Origin: Ruminococcus sp. FC2018
GTDB lineage: Bacteria > Bacillota > Clostridia > Oscillospirales > Ruminococcaceae
Assembly: GCF_000621805.1 (NCBI RefSeq)
Contig: NZ_JHXH01000012.1
Coordinates: 21,642-85,641 of the forward strand
Direction: 5' to 3'
Length of the DNA: 64,000 nucleotides
Shown here piece after piece: positions 43,660-52,845 of this stretch. Within the stretch, counting starts at the first letter, position 1, and each line of letters begins with the position of its first letter. Both the position numbers and the translations under genes were made by a program. Below the pieces are notes generated by a model that worked only from the letters and a program-made list of their open reading frames with translations, searched no databases and was not told the origin of the DNA.

Positions 43660-43923
43660 ATGATGGCAGACAAGGCACAGGTAAGCAAGCTCCTCAAAAC
43701 TGCCAAAGGGCAGATAGAGGGCATCCTGCGCATGATAGAAGAGGACAGGTACTGCATAGACATCTCAAATCAGATAATGGCAACTCAGGCAATACTCAAA
43801 AGGGCAAACACCGAGGTGCTCACAGCCCATTGCAAGGGCTGTGTGGCAGGGGCACGCACCGAGGAGGAGAAGGCTGAGAAGGTGGATGAAATGGTGGCAC
43901 TTCTGTCAAAGCTGCTGAAGTAA
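43660..43923 (+). CDS. csoR: Copper-sensing repressor CsoR
   Basis: The 87-residue all-helical repressor has the CsoR copper ligands C-x24-H-x3-C, seen as RYCIDI ... TAHCKGC. Cu(I) binding releases the operator and induces the efflux genes. The first helix (LLKTAKGQIEGILRMIEE) is typical of the CsoR/RcnR family, and the Cys-His-Cys set excludes RcnR (nickel) and FrmR (formaldehyde). It is preceded by AGGAGG; the ATGs at 43660 and 43663 are both possible. copA follows after 50 bp. Confidence 0.92.
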   Translation: MMADKAQVSKLLKTAKGQIEGILRMIEEDRYCIDISNQIMATQAILKRANTEVLTAHCKGCVAGARTEEEKAEKVDEMVALLSKLLK

Positions 43924-43973
43924 TGTGAGGCACGGCACAAAAGCACCGTGCATAGAAAGGTCATAAACATAAT

Positions 43974-46496
43974 ATGAAACAACGATTTGATGTAACGGGA
44001 ATGACCTGCTCTGCCTGCAGTGCAAGGGTAGAAAAGGCTGTAAAAAAGCTTGAAGGCGCAAACGTGGTACAGGTCAACCTGCTCACCGCAAGCATGAATG
44101 TGGAATACGACCCGGACAGGCTTGACGAGGAAGGGATAATCTCGGCGGTAACAAAGGCAGGCTACGGAGCAAGCGTAAAAGGTGACAGCGGCAAAAAAGC
44201 TGCAAAGCGCAAAGAGGGACCTGACCCTGCCGAGGAGGCACGTAAAGCCATGAAGTCAAGGACTATCTGGTCCTTTGTGTTCCTTATCCCCTTAATGTAC
44301 GTTTCCATGGGACATATGGCAGGACTGCCGCTGCCCTTTTTTCTCGAGGGAGAGAAAAACAGCGTAAGCTTTGCCTTTGCACAGTTTCTGCTGTGCCTGC
44401 CTGTGGCGTATATAAACTCAGGCTACTACACAAGAGGCTGGAAAAACATCTTCCGCTTGTCTCCCAACATGGATTCCCTTATCGCCGTAGGCTCCACCGC
44501 ATCGGTGATCTACGGCATATTCGGCATCTTCATGATGAGCTATGGTATTTCCCACGACCGCATGGAAATTGTGGATCACTACCGCCACGACCTGTATTTT
44601 GAATCGGCAGTGATGATACTTGCCCTTGTTAACCTTGGCAAATATCTTGAGGCAAAGTCAAAAAGCAAAACAGGCAGCGCAATTACTGCCCTTATGGATC
44701 TGTCCCCAAAGACCGCCTCGGTGGAGCGTGAGGGCGTGGTGTCACAGATCCCTGTGGAGGAGCTTGAAAAAGGGGACATAGTGATAATAAAAGCCGGCGA
44801 GAGTATCCCCTGTGACGGAGTGATAATCTCGGGGAACGCATCAGTGGATCAGTCGGCTATAACCGGCGAGAGCATACCGGTGGAAAAGAATACCGGCGAT
44901 AAGGTCATAAGCGCAACCATAAGCAAAAGCGGTTTTATAAAAATAAAAGCTACCCATGTGGGCAGCGACACCACCCTTTCAAGGATCATCACACTGGTAG
45001 AGGAAGCGTCATCCTCCAAAGCGCCCATTGCCAAAATGGCGGATAAGATCGCAGGCTTTTTTGTCCCCGTGGTCATGGGTATAGCCCTTGTAACGGCGAT
45101 CGTCTGGCTGCTTGTGGGACAAAGTGCGGAGTTTGCACTTTCCTGCGCTATCTGTGTGCTGGTGATCTCCTGCCCATGCGCCCTGGGACTTGCCACCCCT
45201 GTGGCAATAATGGTGGGAACAGGCAAGGGTGCTGAAAACGGCATACTTATACGGTCGGGCGAGGCACTGGAGACACTTGGAAAAGCGGATACGGTTGTGC
45301 TTGACAAAACGGGCACCGTTACCTCGGGAAAACCCCGTGTCACAGAGGTCTGCCCTATGGGGGCAAGCGAAAAGGAGCTTTTGCAGATCGCCCTCTCCCT
45401 TGAAAGTCACAGCGAACACCCCCTTGCAAAGGCAGTGTGCGACTACTGCGTTGGCATAGACCCCCTGCCTGTCACCGATTTCAGGACCCATGCAGGGCTT
45501 GGGGTCAGCGCACAGGTGGACGGAGTTGAATGCTATGGAGGAAACCCCAGATTTCTTGAGCAGCAGGGAGTTCTCCCGCAAAGCAGTGAGCTTGAAAGCG
45601 TATTGAGCAGAATGCAGACTCCCCTTTTGTTTGCAAACAACAATGGACTGCTGGGAGCTGTTTCGGTGGAGGACACCGTAAAGCAGGACAGCCCGCAGGC
45701 TGTGGCGGAGCTTAAACGCAGAGGCATACAGGTGGTGCTGCTCACAGGCGACAGTAAGGCAGCCGCCGAAAAGACAGGCGCACAGATAGGTGCCCACCGG
45801 GTCATCTCCCAGGTACTCCCCGAGGATAAGGACAAGGTCATTTCTCAGCTTCAGCAGCAGGGTAACACCGTGGCAATGGTGGGCGACGGCATTAACGACG
45901 CTCCTGCCCTTGCAAGAGCAGATGTGGGCATAGCTATCGGCGCAGGCACGGATATTGCCATTGAAAGCGCAGATGCGGTGCTTATGAAAAACAGTCTTGC
46001 AGACGTTATCTCTGCCATTGACCTGAGCCGCAGCGTCATAAAAAACATAAAGCAAAATCTGTTCTGGGCGCTGTTTTACAACGTCCTTGCCATACCCCTT
46101 GCCGCAGGGGTGTTCTACAACGCTCTGCACTGGCGTTTAAGCCCGATGATAGGCGCCGCTGCCATGAGCATGAGCAGTCTTTTCGTGGTAACAAACGCTC
46201 TGAGACTTCGCCGCTTCAAGCCTTCGGTGCTTGATCCCCACGGGCAGCAGAGCGTCGGGAATACAACACACATTAAGGAGGAAAAAGAAATGAAAAACTA
46301 CACAATGAAGATCAAAGGCATGATGTGCCAGCACTGCGTGGCTCACGTTAAAAAGGCTCTTGAATCCGCAGGCACAAGCGCAGAGGTGGACCTTGACAAG
46401 GGGGAGGCTTACATCAAAGCCGACGACAGCATCTCCACAGACACCCTCACCAAGGCTGTCACCGAGGCAGGCTATGAGGTAACCGGGATAGAATAG
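43974..46496 (+). CDS. copA: Copper-exporting P-type ATPase CopA with fused C-terminal CopZ domain
   Basis: The 840-residue P1B ATPase has an N-terminal HMA domain (GMTCSAC, C12/C15), eight spans, an actuator domain (ITGESIPVEK), the membrane copper site SCPCALGLATP, the phosphorylated Asp in DKTGTV and the hinge GDGINDAPALA. The ATPase proper ends near residue 755. A linker then runs in frame into a second HMA domain of 68 residues (MMCQHC, about 773-840), which has every mark of a free CopZ chaperone gene: its own AAGGAGG and ATG at 46290. HMA at the C terminus is rare in this family. It is regulated by CsoR. Confidence 0.95.
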   Translation: MKQRFDVTGMTCSACSARVEKAVKKLEGANVVQVNLLTASMNVEYDPDRLDEEGIISAVTKAGYGASVKGDSGKKAAKRKEGPDPAEEARKAMKSRTIWSFVFLIPLMYVSMGHMAGLPLPFFLEGEKNSVSFAFAQFLLCLPVAYINSGYYTRGWKNIFRLSPNMDSLIAVGSTASVIYGIFGIFMMSYGISHDRMEIVDHYRHDLYFESAVMILALVNLGKYLEAKSKSKTGSAITALMDLSPKTASVEREGVVSQIPVEELEKGDIVIIKAGESIPCDGVIISGNASVDQSAITGESIPVEKNTGDKVISATISKSGFIKIKATHVGSDTTLSRIITLVEEASSSKAPIAKMADKIAGFFVPVVMGIALVTAIVWLLVGQSAEFALSCAICVLVISCPCALGLATPVAIMVGTGKGAENGILIRSGEALETLGKADTVVLDKTGTVTSGKPRVTEVCPMGASEKELLQIALSLESHSEHPLAKAVCDYCVGIDPLPVTDFRTHAGLGVSAQVDGVECYGGNPRFLEQQGVLPQSSELESVLSRMQTPLLFANNNGLLGAVSVEDTVKQDSPQAVAELKRRGIQVVLLTGDSKAAAEKTGAQIGAHRVISQVLPEDKDKVISQLQQQGNTVAMVGDGINDAPALARADVGIAIGAGTDIAIESADAVLMKNSLADVISAIDLSRSVIKNIKQNLFWALFYNVLAIPLAAGVFYNALHWRLSPMIGAAAMSMSSLFVVTNALRLRRFKPSVLDPHGQQSVGNTTHIKEEKEMKNYTMKIKGMMCQHCVAHVKKALESAGTSAEVDLDKGEAYIKADDSISTDTLTKAVTEAGYEVTGIE
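46290..46496 (+). CDS. copZ: Internal start: CopZ-like copper chaperone within copA
   Basis: A ribosome site TAAGGAGG (46274-46281) and an ATG 8 nt later lie in frame inside copA. Translation here gives a 68-residue CopZ with MxCxxC (MMCQHC) and a complete ferredoxin-like HMA fold (KKALESAGTSAEVDL, TKAVTEAGYEV). So the cell could make both the CopA-CopZ fusion and free CopZ. The TAA in this site is in another frame and may be the ancestral copA stop. Expression of the short form is an inference. Confidence 0.55.
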   Translation: MKNYTMKIKGMMCQHCVAHVKKALESAGTSAEVDLDKGEAYIKADDSISTDTLTKAVTEAGYEVTGIE

Positions 46497-46514
46497 GCCC
46501 ACCAAGGAGCAGCT

Positions 46515-46787
46515 ATGGATATCATCAGACGAAGATATACCTTTTACGGCAGGGTCCAGGGCGTGGGGTTCAGATATCGTGCCTACTATGCCGCCCGTGA
46601 ATTTGACATTGCAGGCTGGGTAAAAAACGAGTACGACGGCAGCGTTGTAATGGAGGTCCAGGGCACAAGGGAAAACATTGACAGTATGCTGCAGAGCATC
46701 GAAAACGGCAGATTTGTCAGCATCGACAACTTCCTGTGCCACAGCGTACCCACCGAAGAGGGCAGCACATTCGAGATAATCGGTTAA
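46515..46787 (+). CDS. acyP: Acylphosphatase
   Basis: The 90-residue ferredoxin-like enzyme hydrolyses acyl phosphates such as acetyl phosphate and 1,3-bisphosphoglycerate. The active-site loop FYGRVQGVGFRYRAYYAA contains the catalytic Arg, and the Asn is in GWVKNEYDGSVVMEVQG. It follows copA by 18 bp behind AAGGAG and may be co-transcribed with it, though no copper role is known for the family. Confidence 0.95.
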   Translation: MDIIRRRYTFYGRVQGVGFRYRAYYAAREFDIAGWVKNEYDGSVVMEVQGTRENIDSMLQSIENGRFVSIDNFLCHSVPTEEGSTFEIIG

Positions 46788-46848
46788 GAATAATACAAGC
46801 AGCCGAAAGCATATATTTCACCAAGAATAATTTTAATGTGGTGATGCT

Positions 46849-47541
46849 ATGCTATTTCAGCTGCTTGAACTTTTATGCTCAAATTTTCTGTTTTTTGCCC
46901 TCCACTTTGACAGCTCGGGAGCCAACTTCCCAAAGCCCCTTTCCGCCAAAGAGGAACGTCGCTGCTTTGAAGCCATGGCAGCAGGGGACAAAAAAGCCCG
47001 TGATAAGCTTATCGAGCACAATCTGCGCCTTGTGGCACACATTATCAAAAAATACTACTCTGCCTCAGCCGACCAGGACGACCTTATCTCGGTGGGCACC
47101 ATCGGGCTTATCAAAGCCGTGTCCACCTTTGACTACAAAAAAGGCTGCCGCTTTGCCACCTACGGCAGCAGATGCGTGGAAAACGAAATACTTATGTATT
47201 TCCGCAGCCAGAAGAAAACCGCCCTTGACAGGCATTTTGACGACCCGGTGGACTCGGATAAGGACGGCAATAAGCTTTGCCTTATCGACCTTATATCCGA
47301 CGGAACAGATGTGGGCGACAAGATAGAGCTGGTTATACGCTGCGAGCAGCTTTATAAGTTCATCAGCTCCGAGCTTGATGAGCGTGAACGGACCATAATC
47401 CGCCTGCGATACGGCCTTGACAACGGAAAAGCCCTTACCCAGCGTGAGGTCGCCTCACAGCTTGGCATATCACGTTCCTATGTGTCAAGGATAGAAAAGA
47501 AAGCCCTTGAAGTGCTGCGGGCCAAATACGAGGGAAAATAA
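46849..47541 (+). CDS. sigK: Sporulation sigma factor SigK (uninterrupted)
   Basis: The 230-residue sigma-70 family protein aligns with pro-sigma-K. It has a hydrophobic pro-sequence (LCSNFLFFALHF), then FPKPLSAKEERRCFEAMAAGD, region 2 (NLRLVAHIIKKY ... DDLISVGTIGLIKAVSTFD and TYGSRCVENEILMYFRS) and region 4 (LTQREVASQLGISRSYVSRIEKKAL). Sigma-K directs late mother-cell transcription during endospore formation. The gene is continuous, without the skin-type insertion of B. subtilis. The ribosome site is weak (GTGGTGAT). Its presence suggests the organism is, or recently was, a spore former. Confidence 0.9.
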   Translation: MLFQLLELLCSNFLFFALHFDSSGANFPKPLSAKEERRCFEAMAAGDKKARDKLIEHNLRLVAHIIKKYYSASADQDDLISVGTIGLIKAVSTFDYKKGCRFATYGSRCVENEILMYFRSQKKTALDRHFDDPVDSDKDGNKLCLIDLISDGTDVGDKIELVIRCEQLYKFISSELDERERTIIRLRYGLDNGKALTQREVASQLGISRSYVSRIEKKALEVLRAKYEGK

Positions 47542-47624
47542 CCAAAAACAGCTTTTAAGATTTGTGAAAAGGGTAAATTTATTGTGTAATCTCCTGCTTT
47601 TGTGCAGTTGATACTAAAATCCAC

Positions 47625-47653
47625 TTGAAATTAAAGACGTAATATGTTATAAT
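47625..47653 (+). promoter_or_regulatory. Promoter of the c-di-GMP regulator
   Basis: TTGAAA (47625-47630), 17 bp, TATAAT (47648-47653). Confidence 0.78.
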
Positions 47654-47693
47654 TACCACATAGTGAATTTTTGCGCTCAAGGAGGGATAATAA

Positions 47694-50600
47694 ATGGATA
47701 GTCTTAAAACTGTGCTTATCGTTGACGATGCGTTTATTAACCGTGCCCTCCTGAAAAAGCTTATCTCCGGCTCATATAACGTTATTGAAGCCGAGGACGG
47801 CAAACAGGCGCTGGACATTCTGCGAAAAGACCCCCAGAGCATATCCTGTGTCCTGCTGGACCTTGATATGCCTGTAATGAGCGGCTATGAGGTGCTCAGC
47901 GCAGTCAGAATGGACCAGCAGCTGAACAAGATACCTATTGTTGTCACCACCTCGGGGGACGATGCCGACAGCGAGATAAAAGCCCTGTCCTTCGGTGCAT
48001 GGGACTTTATCAAAAAGCCTATCGCTCCCCAGGTGCTTAAATTCAGGATAAACAACGCCATTGAGCGCAGTCAGTTCTCTGCCTATGAACAGCTGAAATA
48101 CATGGCGGAGTTTGACCCCCTTACAGATATTTTTAATAAGGAAAAGTTCTATTCCGAGACCCAGGTCCTTATCGAACAGCACCCGGACAAGCGTTTTGCT
48201 ATCATAAGGCTTGATATAAACCACTTCAGCATAATCAATTCCTTCTTTGGTATGGAAGAGGGAAACTCCCTTTTGCGCTATATCGCAAAGCATCTGCGTG
48301 TGAACACCGCCGATTTTATGGGCAGTGCCTTCGGAAGGATAGAAGCGGACATCTTCGGTATCTGCGTTCCTTTCTCGGACAAGCAGAGCGTGGAGCATTT
48401 TGTAATGCGAAGCATGAACGCTTTGCAGAATTTCTCCAACGCTTACTATATCGTCCCCTGCTTCGGTATTTATATCACCGGTGAGGAGGATATCCCCGTA
48501 TCCATAATGTTTGACAGGGCTACCCTTGCGGCAAAGCACTGCAAAGGCAACTTTGTGAACTACTTTGAGTATTACAACGACGATATGCGCCTTCGCATCG
48601 AGAAGGAGCAGGAAATAACCAACGATATGAACATTGCCCTTCAGGACAGACAGTTCACTATCTATGTCCAGCCCAAGTACAACATCATGACCAACACACC
48701 CGCAGGCGGCGAGGTGCTGGTAAGATGGGTGCACCCCACAAAGGGCATGATACCCCCGGGATTTTTCATACCCCTGTTTGAAAAGAACGGCTTTGTTGTA
48801 AAGCTTGACGCATACGTGTGGGAAGAAGCCTGCATAATGCTGAAAAGATGGATAGACCAGGGCAAGGAGCCTAACCCTATCTCCGTTAACGTTTCAAGAG
48901 TTAATATATACAATCCACACTTTGTGGAGAACATTATAAAGCTGGTGGACAGATACCAGGTGCCCCACAATCTGTTTAATGTGGAGCTTACCGAAAGTGC
49001 CTATACCGACAACCCCGAGATGATGGTCAAAGCCATTGAGATCCTTCGCAGCCATGGTTTTACCGTTATGATGGACGACTTCGGAAGCGGTTATTCTTCG
49101 CTGAGTATGCTGAAAAATATACCTGTGGACGTTCTGAAAATAGATATGAACTTCTTTGTTGACGCAAACAGCCAGAGCCGCTGCGAAAGCATTGTGGCTT
49201 CCATTGTGAGAATGAGCAAGTGGCTGAATATCCCGGTTGTAGCCGAGGGTGTTGAAACGGAGGAACAGATAGGCTTTTTGCGGGAAATAGGCTGCGATTT
49301 CGTACAGGGCTACTACTATGCAAAGCCTATGTGCGTTAAGGATTACGAGCGATATGCCTTTGCCTCAAGCGGCAACCTTAACGACCTTATCAACATGGGC
49401 AGGAATGCCTCGGAGATAATGAGCCTTATCAACAGCAAGGTGGTTTTCACCGACAATCTCTCCCCTGCTGCGGTGATAGAATGTGACATCTATGACCCGG
49501 AGGATATGGAGATAATCCGTGTGAACGATGCCTTTTTTGAACTTCTCAACTCCCCCTCAAAGGTGCTGTATAAGTACAACCCAATGGATATTGTCTACGA
49601 AAAGGACAGATGGAAGATAGTTGAGAGCACCCGTGAAGCGATCGATTCCAAAGGCTCCGCTGAGTGCGAGTACAACAGATATATCTCCTTCAGCAACAGC
49701 TACAAGACTATCCATGCCACAATGGAATACATAGACACCATAGGCAGCAAAGCTATCGTCCTTGTCCAGCTTGAAGACGTTACGGTGGAAAGAGAGTTCC
49801 AGAAAAAACTGGACAAGCTCCGCCAGTCAATGCATTCGGATTCCGGGCTTTCCAACCGTATGCTCATCGTGGACAATGTAAAGTCCGATCAGCAAACACT
49901 TTCCTCCTTCTTCAGCGACAAATTCATCATCAGCACCGCATCAGACGGCAAGCAGGCACTTGATGCCCTGAAGGACAACAATAACGTTGACATAATCCTT
50001 CTTGACGTGGATATGCCTGTGATGAACGGGATAGAGTTCCTTAAAGCCAAAAATCAGGACCATGCCCTTCAGAGCATACCTGTGGTTATAACTACCGCAG
50101 AGGATTCACCTTCCCTGCAGCAGACTCTGCTGAATATGAACGTCAATGACTATGTGGTAAAGCCCTACGTCCGTGAAACAATGGTGCGCAGAGTTGACAA
50201 CGTCCTTGGCTCGGATAAGTATTTCAGAGAGGTCATCAACAGACACAGCAATTCTCCATGGGTGATAAACGACTACACCACCGGTATATATACACGCAGC
50301 ACCGCAGAAAAGCTCATCAATAAAATGATGAAGGAAAATGTGGGTATGTGTGCCTTTTTGACGATAACCGTTGACAGGTTCAAAGAAATAACCAAGGAAA
50401 ACGGTGTACAAATGACTGACAGGATGATCTTTGAGCTTGCTCAGATGCTTATTTCCATGTTCAGGACAAATGACGTCGTTGCAAGGGTAAACGACGACGA
50501 GATATGTGTGCTTATGAGCAATATCGCCGGAGAGGAAACGGTAGAATCAAAGTGTGCGCAGATAACCGAAAAGGTGTCAAACCTGGATCTGAAGCTTACC

Positions 50601-50747
50601 GTAGCCTACCTGTCCTGCACCATAGGCGCAGTTGTGCTTGAAAACAATATGCGCTTTGACGAGATGCTTGACCTGTCCCATGCCGAGCTTGAAAAGGCAA
50701 AAAAAGACGGCGCAAGCTGGTCGGTAAAACTCCTTGAAAACAAATAA
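47694..50747 (+). CDS. Multidomain response regulator REC-GGDEF-EAL-PAS-REC-GGDEF
   Basis: The 1017-residue soluble protein reads, in order: REC (about 5-120, phospho-Asp in LLDLDMPVMSG), a degenerate GGDEF (about 140-300, GRIEADIF at the signature), an EAL domain (about 315-555), a PAS-like segment (about 580-700), a second REC (about 725-840, LLDVDMPVMNG, with DN instead of the acidic pair) and a second degenerate GGDEF (about 860-1010, VNDDEI). The EAL domain keeps its key residues: EVLVRW, NVSRVNI, ELTES, DDFGSGYSSL, LKID and EGVET. The likely net activity is phosphodiesterase cleavage of c-di-GMP, gated by two receivers. No histidine kinase is co-directional; the convergent kinase at 50.8 kb has its own regulator. 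Confidence 0.92.
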   Translation: MDSLKTVLIVDDAFINRALLKKLISGSYNVIEAEDGKQALDILRKDPQSISCVLLDLDMPVMSGYEVLSAVRMDQQLNKIPIVVTTSGDDADSEIKALSFGAWDFIKKPIAPQVLKFRINNAIERSQFSAYEQLKYMAEFDPLTDIFNKEKFYSETQVLIEQHPDKRFAIIRLDINHFSIINSFFGMEEGNSLLRYIAKHLRVNTADFMGSAFGRIEADIFGICVPFSDKQSVEHFVMRSMNALQNFSNAYYIVPCFGIYITGEEDIPVSIMFDRATLAAKHCKGNFVNYFEYYNDDMRLRIEKEQEITNDMNIALQDRQFTIYVQPKYNIMTNTPAGGEVLVRWVHPTKGMIPPGFFIPLFEKNGFVVKLDAYVWEEACIMLKRWIDQGKEPNPISVNVSRVNIYNPHFVENIIKLVDRYQVPHNLFNVELTESAYTDNPEMMVKAIEILRSHGFTVMMDDFGSGYSSLSMLKNIPVDVLKIDMNFFVDANSQSRCESIVASIVRMSKWLNIPVVAEGVETEEQIGFLREIGCDFVQGYYYAKPMCVKDYERYAFASSGNLNDLINMGRNASEIMSLINSKVVFTDNLSPAAVIECDIYDPEDMEIIRVNDAFFELLNSPSKVLYKYNPMDIVYEKDRWKIVESTREAIDSKGSAECEYNRYISFSNSYKTIHATMEYIDTIGSKAIVLVQLEDVTVEREFQKKLDKLRQSMHSDSGLSNRMLIVDNVKSDQQTLSSFFSDKFIISTASDGKQALDALKDNNNVDIILLDVDMPVMNGIEFLKAKNQDHALQSIPVVITTAEDSPSLQQTLLNMNVNDYVVKPYVRETMVRRVDNVLGSDKYFREVINRHSNSPWVINDYTTGIYTRSTAEKLINKMMKENVGMCAFLTITVDRFKEITKENGVQMTDRMIFELAQMLISMFRTNDVVARVNDDEICVLMSNIAGEETVESKCAQITEKVSNLDLKLTVAYLSCTIGAVVLENNMRFDEMLDLSHAELEKAKKDGASWSVKLLENK

Positions 50748-50755
50748 ACAAAAAG

Positions 50756-50785
50756 CGGCGGACCCCGAAAGATCCGCCGTTTTTA
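50756..50785. terminator. Bidirectional terminator between convergent genes
   Basis: CGGCGGA/TCCGCCG arms with a 10-nt loop and T-runs on both sides. It serves the c-di-GMP gene (+) and the histidine kinase (-). Confidence 0.85.
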
Positions 50786-50792
50786 TTTTCAC

Positions 50793-52118
50793 TTACATAT
50801 CCTCGATAAGATAAGGTAGCTGTACGGTGAAACATACTCCCGTAGGCTCGGTGTTTTCCACCCATACACTTCCGTTGCAAAGCTGGACCACCCTTTGCAC
50901 AAGGGCAAGTCCCAGACCGTTGCCCTCGGTTGACCTGGAACGGTCGCCCTGATAGAACTTTTCAAAGATCTTCTTGCGCTTTTCGTCGGGTATACAAGGC
51001 CCGTCGTCGGATATCTTCACCACGATGCACTGTTCCCCGTGGTAAAGCTTGACCCCGATGTGTCCGTTTTCATCGGTGAACTTAATGGCATTGTTGATAA
51101 TGTTCTGCCATATCTGAGCCATAAGCTCCTCGTTGCCTATGTAAGTGGTCTGCTCAAGGTCCACCTCAAGCTCGATATTCTTTTTCGACCACTCCGGCTC
51201 AAGCACAAGCAGTATCTTTCTTATCTGCTCGTCCAGCAGGAACTTGGACTTTTTACCGATAGTCTTTTGGTTTTCCAGCTTGGTAAGGCTGAGAATGTTT
51301 GTCGAAAGCTTGGTAAGCCTTGATGTCTCGTCAATTATTATCTGGGTGTATTCACGCCTGTCCTCATCGGAAAGGCTCTCGTCCTGCAAAAGCTTGGCAA
51401 AGCCCTGAATTGAAGCAAGGGGCGTTTTGAACTCGTGGGAAACGCTGGAGATGAAGTCTCCCCGCAGAGTTTCTATCTCGGAAAGCTGTACCGCCATTTT
51501 ATTAAAGTTGTTTGCAAGCATTCCGTACTCCATATCGTCCGGCACACGTACACGGACCGTAAAGTTACCCCTTGCGATCTCAGAGGTTGCACGGCTCATA
51601 TCGTGCAGCGGCTGAAGTATTGTCCTGCCCACAAAAGATGTTATTATTGTACCGATAACTATACAGCCCACAAAGGCAAGTATTATAACAAAGTTCACTA
51701 TCCAGTACAGACTGTCGTTTGAAAAGTTGTCGATATGATAATAGCTGTCATAGACCTTTATCACCATAGTGGCTTTGGGGATAATGCCCGATGTTTCGAT
51801 ATGATAACCCTTTTCGTCTATATCCCGCAGGTTTTCCCCCACCTCGTTGCTGTCCTCACGCAGTAATTCAACGGTAAACCCGGAGTTTGTTACCATTGAG
51901 ATGATCTTTGCCGCATCATATGTCCCGTCAACGTTTTTGTCTTTCATAACCTCAGAAAGTGCGCTCGCCGATGAAGCTACCTCCGTAAGCTGTGTCTCGG
52001 CGTTCTTTTTCATTATCGGCGAAAAAATCAACAACAGCAGAGATACCGAAACAGTGGCAGAAATAAGCATGACCATAAAAAACATAAACGAAAGCTTGAA
52101 TTGCAGCGTGGTCTTCAT
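50793..52118 (-). CDS. Sensor histidine kinase
   Basis: The 441-residue kinase has a span at about 8-34, an extracytoplasmic domain of about 100 residues, a second span (about 134-158), HAMP (about 160-212), HisKA with SSVSHEFKTPLASIQG and HATPase (N box NIINNAIKF, G boxes SDDGPCIPDE and GNGLGLALVQ). It phosphorylates the OmpR-type regulator encoded 26 bp upstream. The sensing domain is not recognised. Next to two PhoP-box-like promoters and a Na/Pi cotransporter, a phosphate-sensing PhoR-like role is attractive but inferred. Confidence 0.93.
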   Translation of the reverse strand: MKTTLQFKLSFMFFMVMLISATVSVSLLLLIFSPIMKKNAETQLTEVASSASALSEVMKDKNVDGTYDAAKIISMVTNSGFTVELLREDSNEVGENLRDIDEKGYHIETSGIIPKATMVIKVYDSYYHIDNFSNDSLYWIVNFVIILAFVGCIVIGTIITSFVGRTILQPLHDMSRATSEIARGNFTVRVRVPDDMEYGMLANNFNKMAVQLSEIETLRGDFISSVSHEFKTPLASIQGFAKLLQDESLSDEDRREYTQIIIDETSRLTKLSTNILSLTKLENQKTIGKKSKFLLDEQIRKILLVLEPEWSKKNIELEVDLEQTTYIGNEELMAQIWQNIINNAIKFTDENGHIGVKLYHGEQCIVVKISDDGPCIPDEKRKKIFEKFYQGDRSRSTEGNGLGLALVQRVVQLCNGSVWVENTEPTGVCFTVQLPYLIEDM

Positions 52119-52144
52119 ATTGTCCGCTCACCTCCCTGTCTTAT

Positions 52145-52819
52145 TTATCCCTTGACCGCCTTGTAGCCCAGTCCTCTCACGGTCACGATGTTAAAGTCCT
52201 TACAATCGCCGTATCTTTCACGCAGACGCTTTATGTGTACGTCCACCGTTCTTTCGTCCACTTCCTTTTCCATTCCCCAAAGCTCGTCAAGGAGCTGACG
52301 GCGGGTAAAGATCTTGTTGGGGTACGAAAGAAGCTTGAAAAGCAGCATAAATTCCTTTGTGGGTATGGTCTCCGCCTGACCTCCCCCGATAGAAACGCTC
52401 TGTGCGTCGTAATCAAGCACACTGTCACCTACCACAAGGGAGTGCTCTGAAGCCATTTTTGATCTTCTCAGCAGTGCGCCCACACGCAGCACCATCTCGT
52501 TGAGGTCAATAGGCTTGACCATATAATCGTCCGTGCCGGCAATAAAGCCCTCCTGCTTGTCCTCAAAGGTCTCCTTAGCAGTGACCATAAGTATCGGCAG
52601 ATCATAATTAGCACGGCGCAGCTGCCTTGTAAGCTCGTAGCCGTCCATGTTAGGCATCATCACATCCGAGATGATAAGATCGATATTAGTCTTTTCCATA
52701 ACGTCCAGCGCATCCAGACCGTCGTTTGCGGTGTGGCATGAATATCCGTGCTGTTTCAGCGTTGCGCTGATAAGCTTTCTGAGGCTGGCGTCATCTTCAA
52801 CAATAAGTATCTGAAACAT
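52145..52819 (-). CDS. OmpR/PhoB-family response regulator
   Basis: The 224-residue protein has an N-terminal receiver (IVEDDASLR, phospho-Asp in ISDVMMPNMDG, Lys in MVKPID) and a C-terminal winged helix (TRRQLLDELWGMEKEVDERTVDVHIKRLRERYG). It binds paired direct half-sites with an 11-bp period. Such half-sites occur twice in the intergenic region immediately upstream. Its mRNA leader (52820-52860) has GAAAGGUGAGG as ribosome site, and this overlaps a segment complementary to the two candidate sRNAs. It is first in the operon with the kinase. Confidence 0.94.
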   Translation of the reverse strand: MFQILIVEDDASLRKLISATLKQHGYSCHTANDGLDALDVMEKTNIDLIISDVMMPNMDGYELTRQLRRANYDLPILMVTAKETFEDKQEGFIAGTDDYMVKPIDLNEMVLRVGALLRRSKMASEHSLVVGDSVLDYDAQSVSIGGGQAETIPTKEFMLLFKLLSYPNKIFTRRQLLDELWGMEKEVDERTVDVHIKRLRERYGDCKDFNIVTVRGLGYKAVKG

Positions 52820-52828
52820 TTACCCCTC

Positions 52829-52845
52829 ACCTTTCACATAATTCC
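52829..52845 (-). promoter_or_regulatory. Response-regulator leader segment complementary to the tandem sRNAs
   Basis: On the plus strand this reads CCTTTCA-CA-TAATTCCAT; both candidate sRNAs contain CCTTTCATAATTCCAT. The regulator mRNA can therefore pair with either sRNA over 7 + 9 bp with a 2-nt bulge, covering the AAAGG of the ribosome site. Regulation by this pairing is an inference. Confidence 0.55.
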
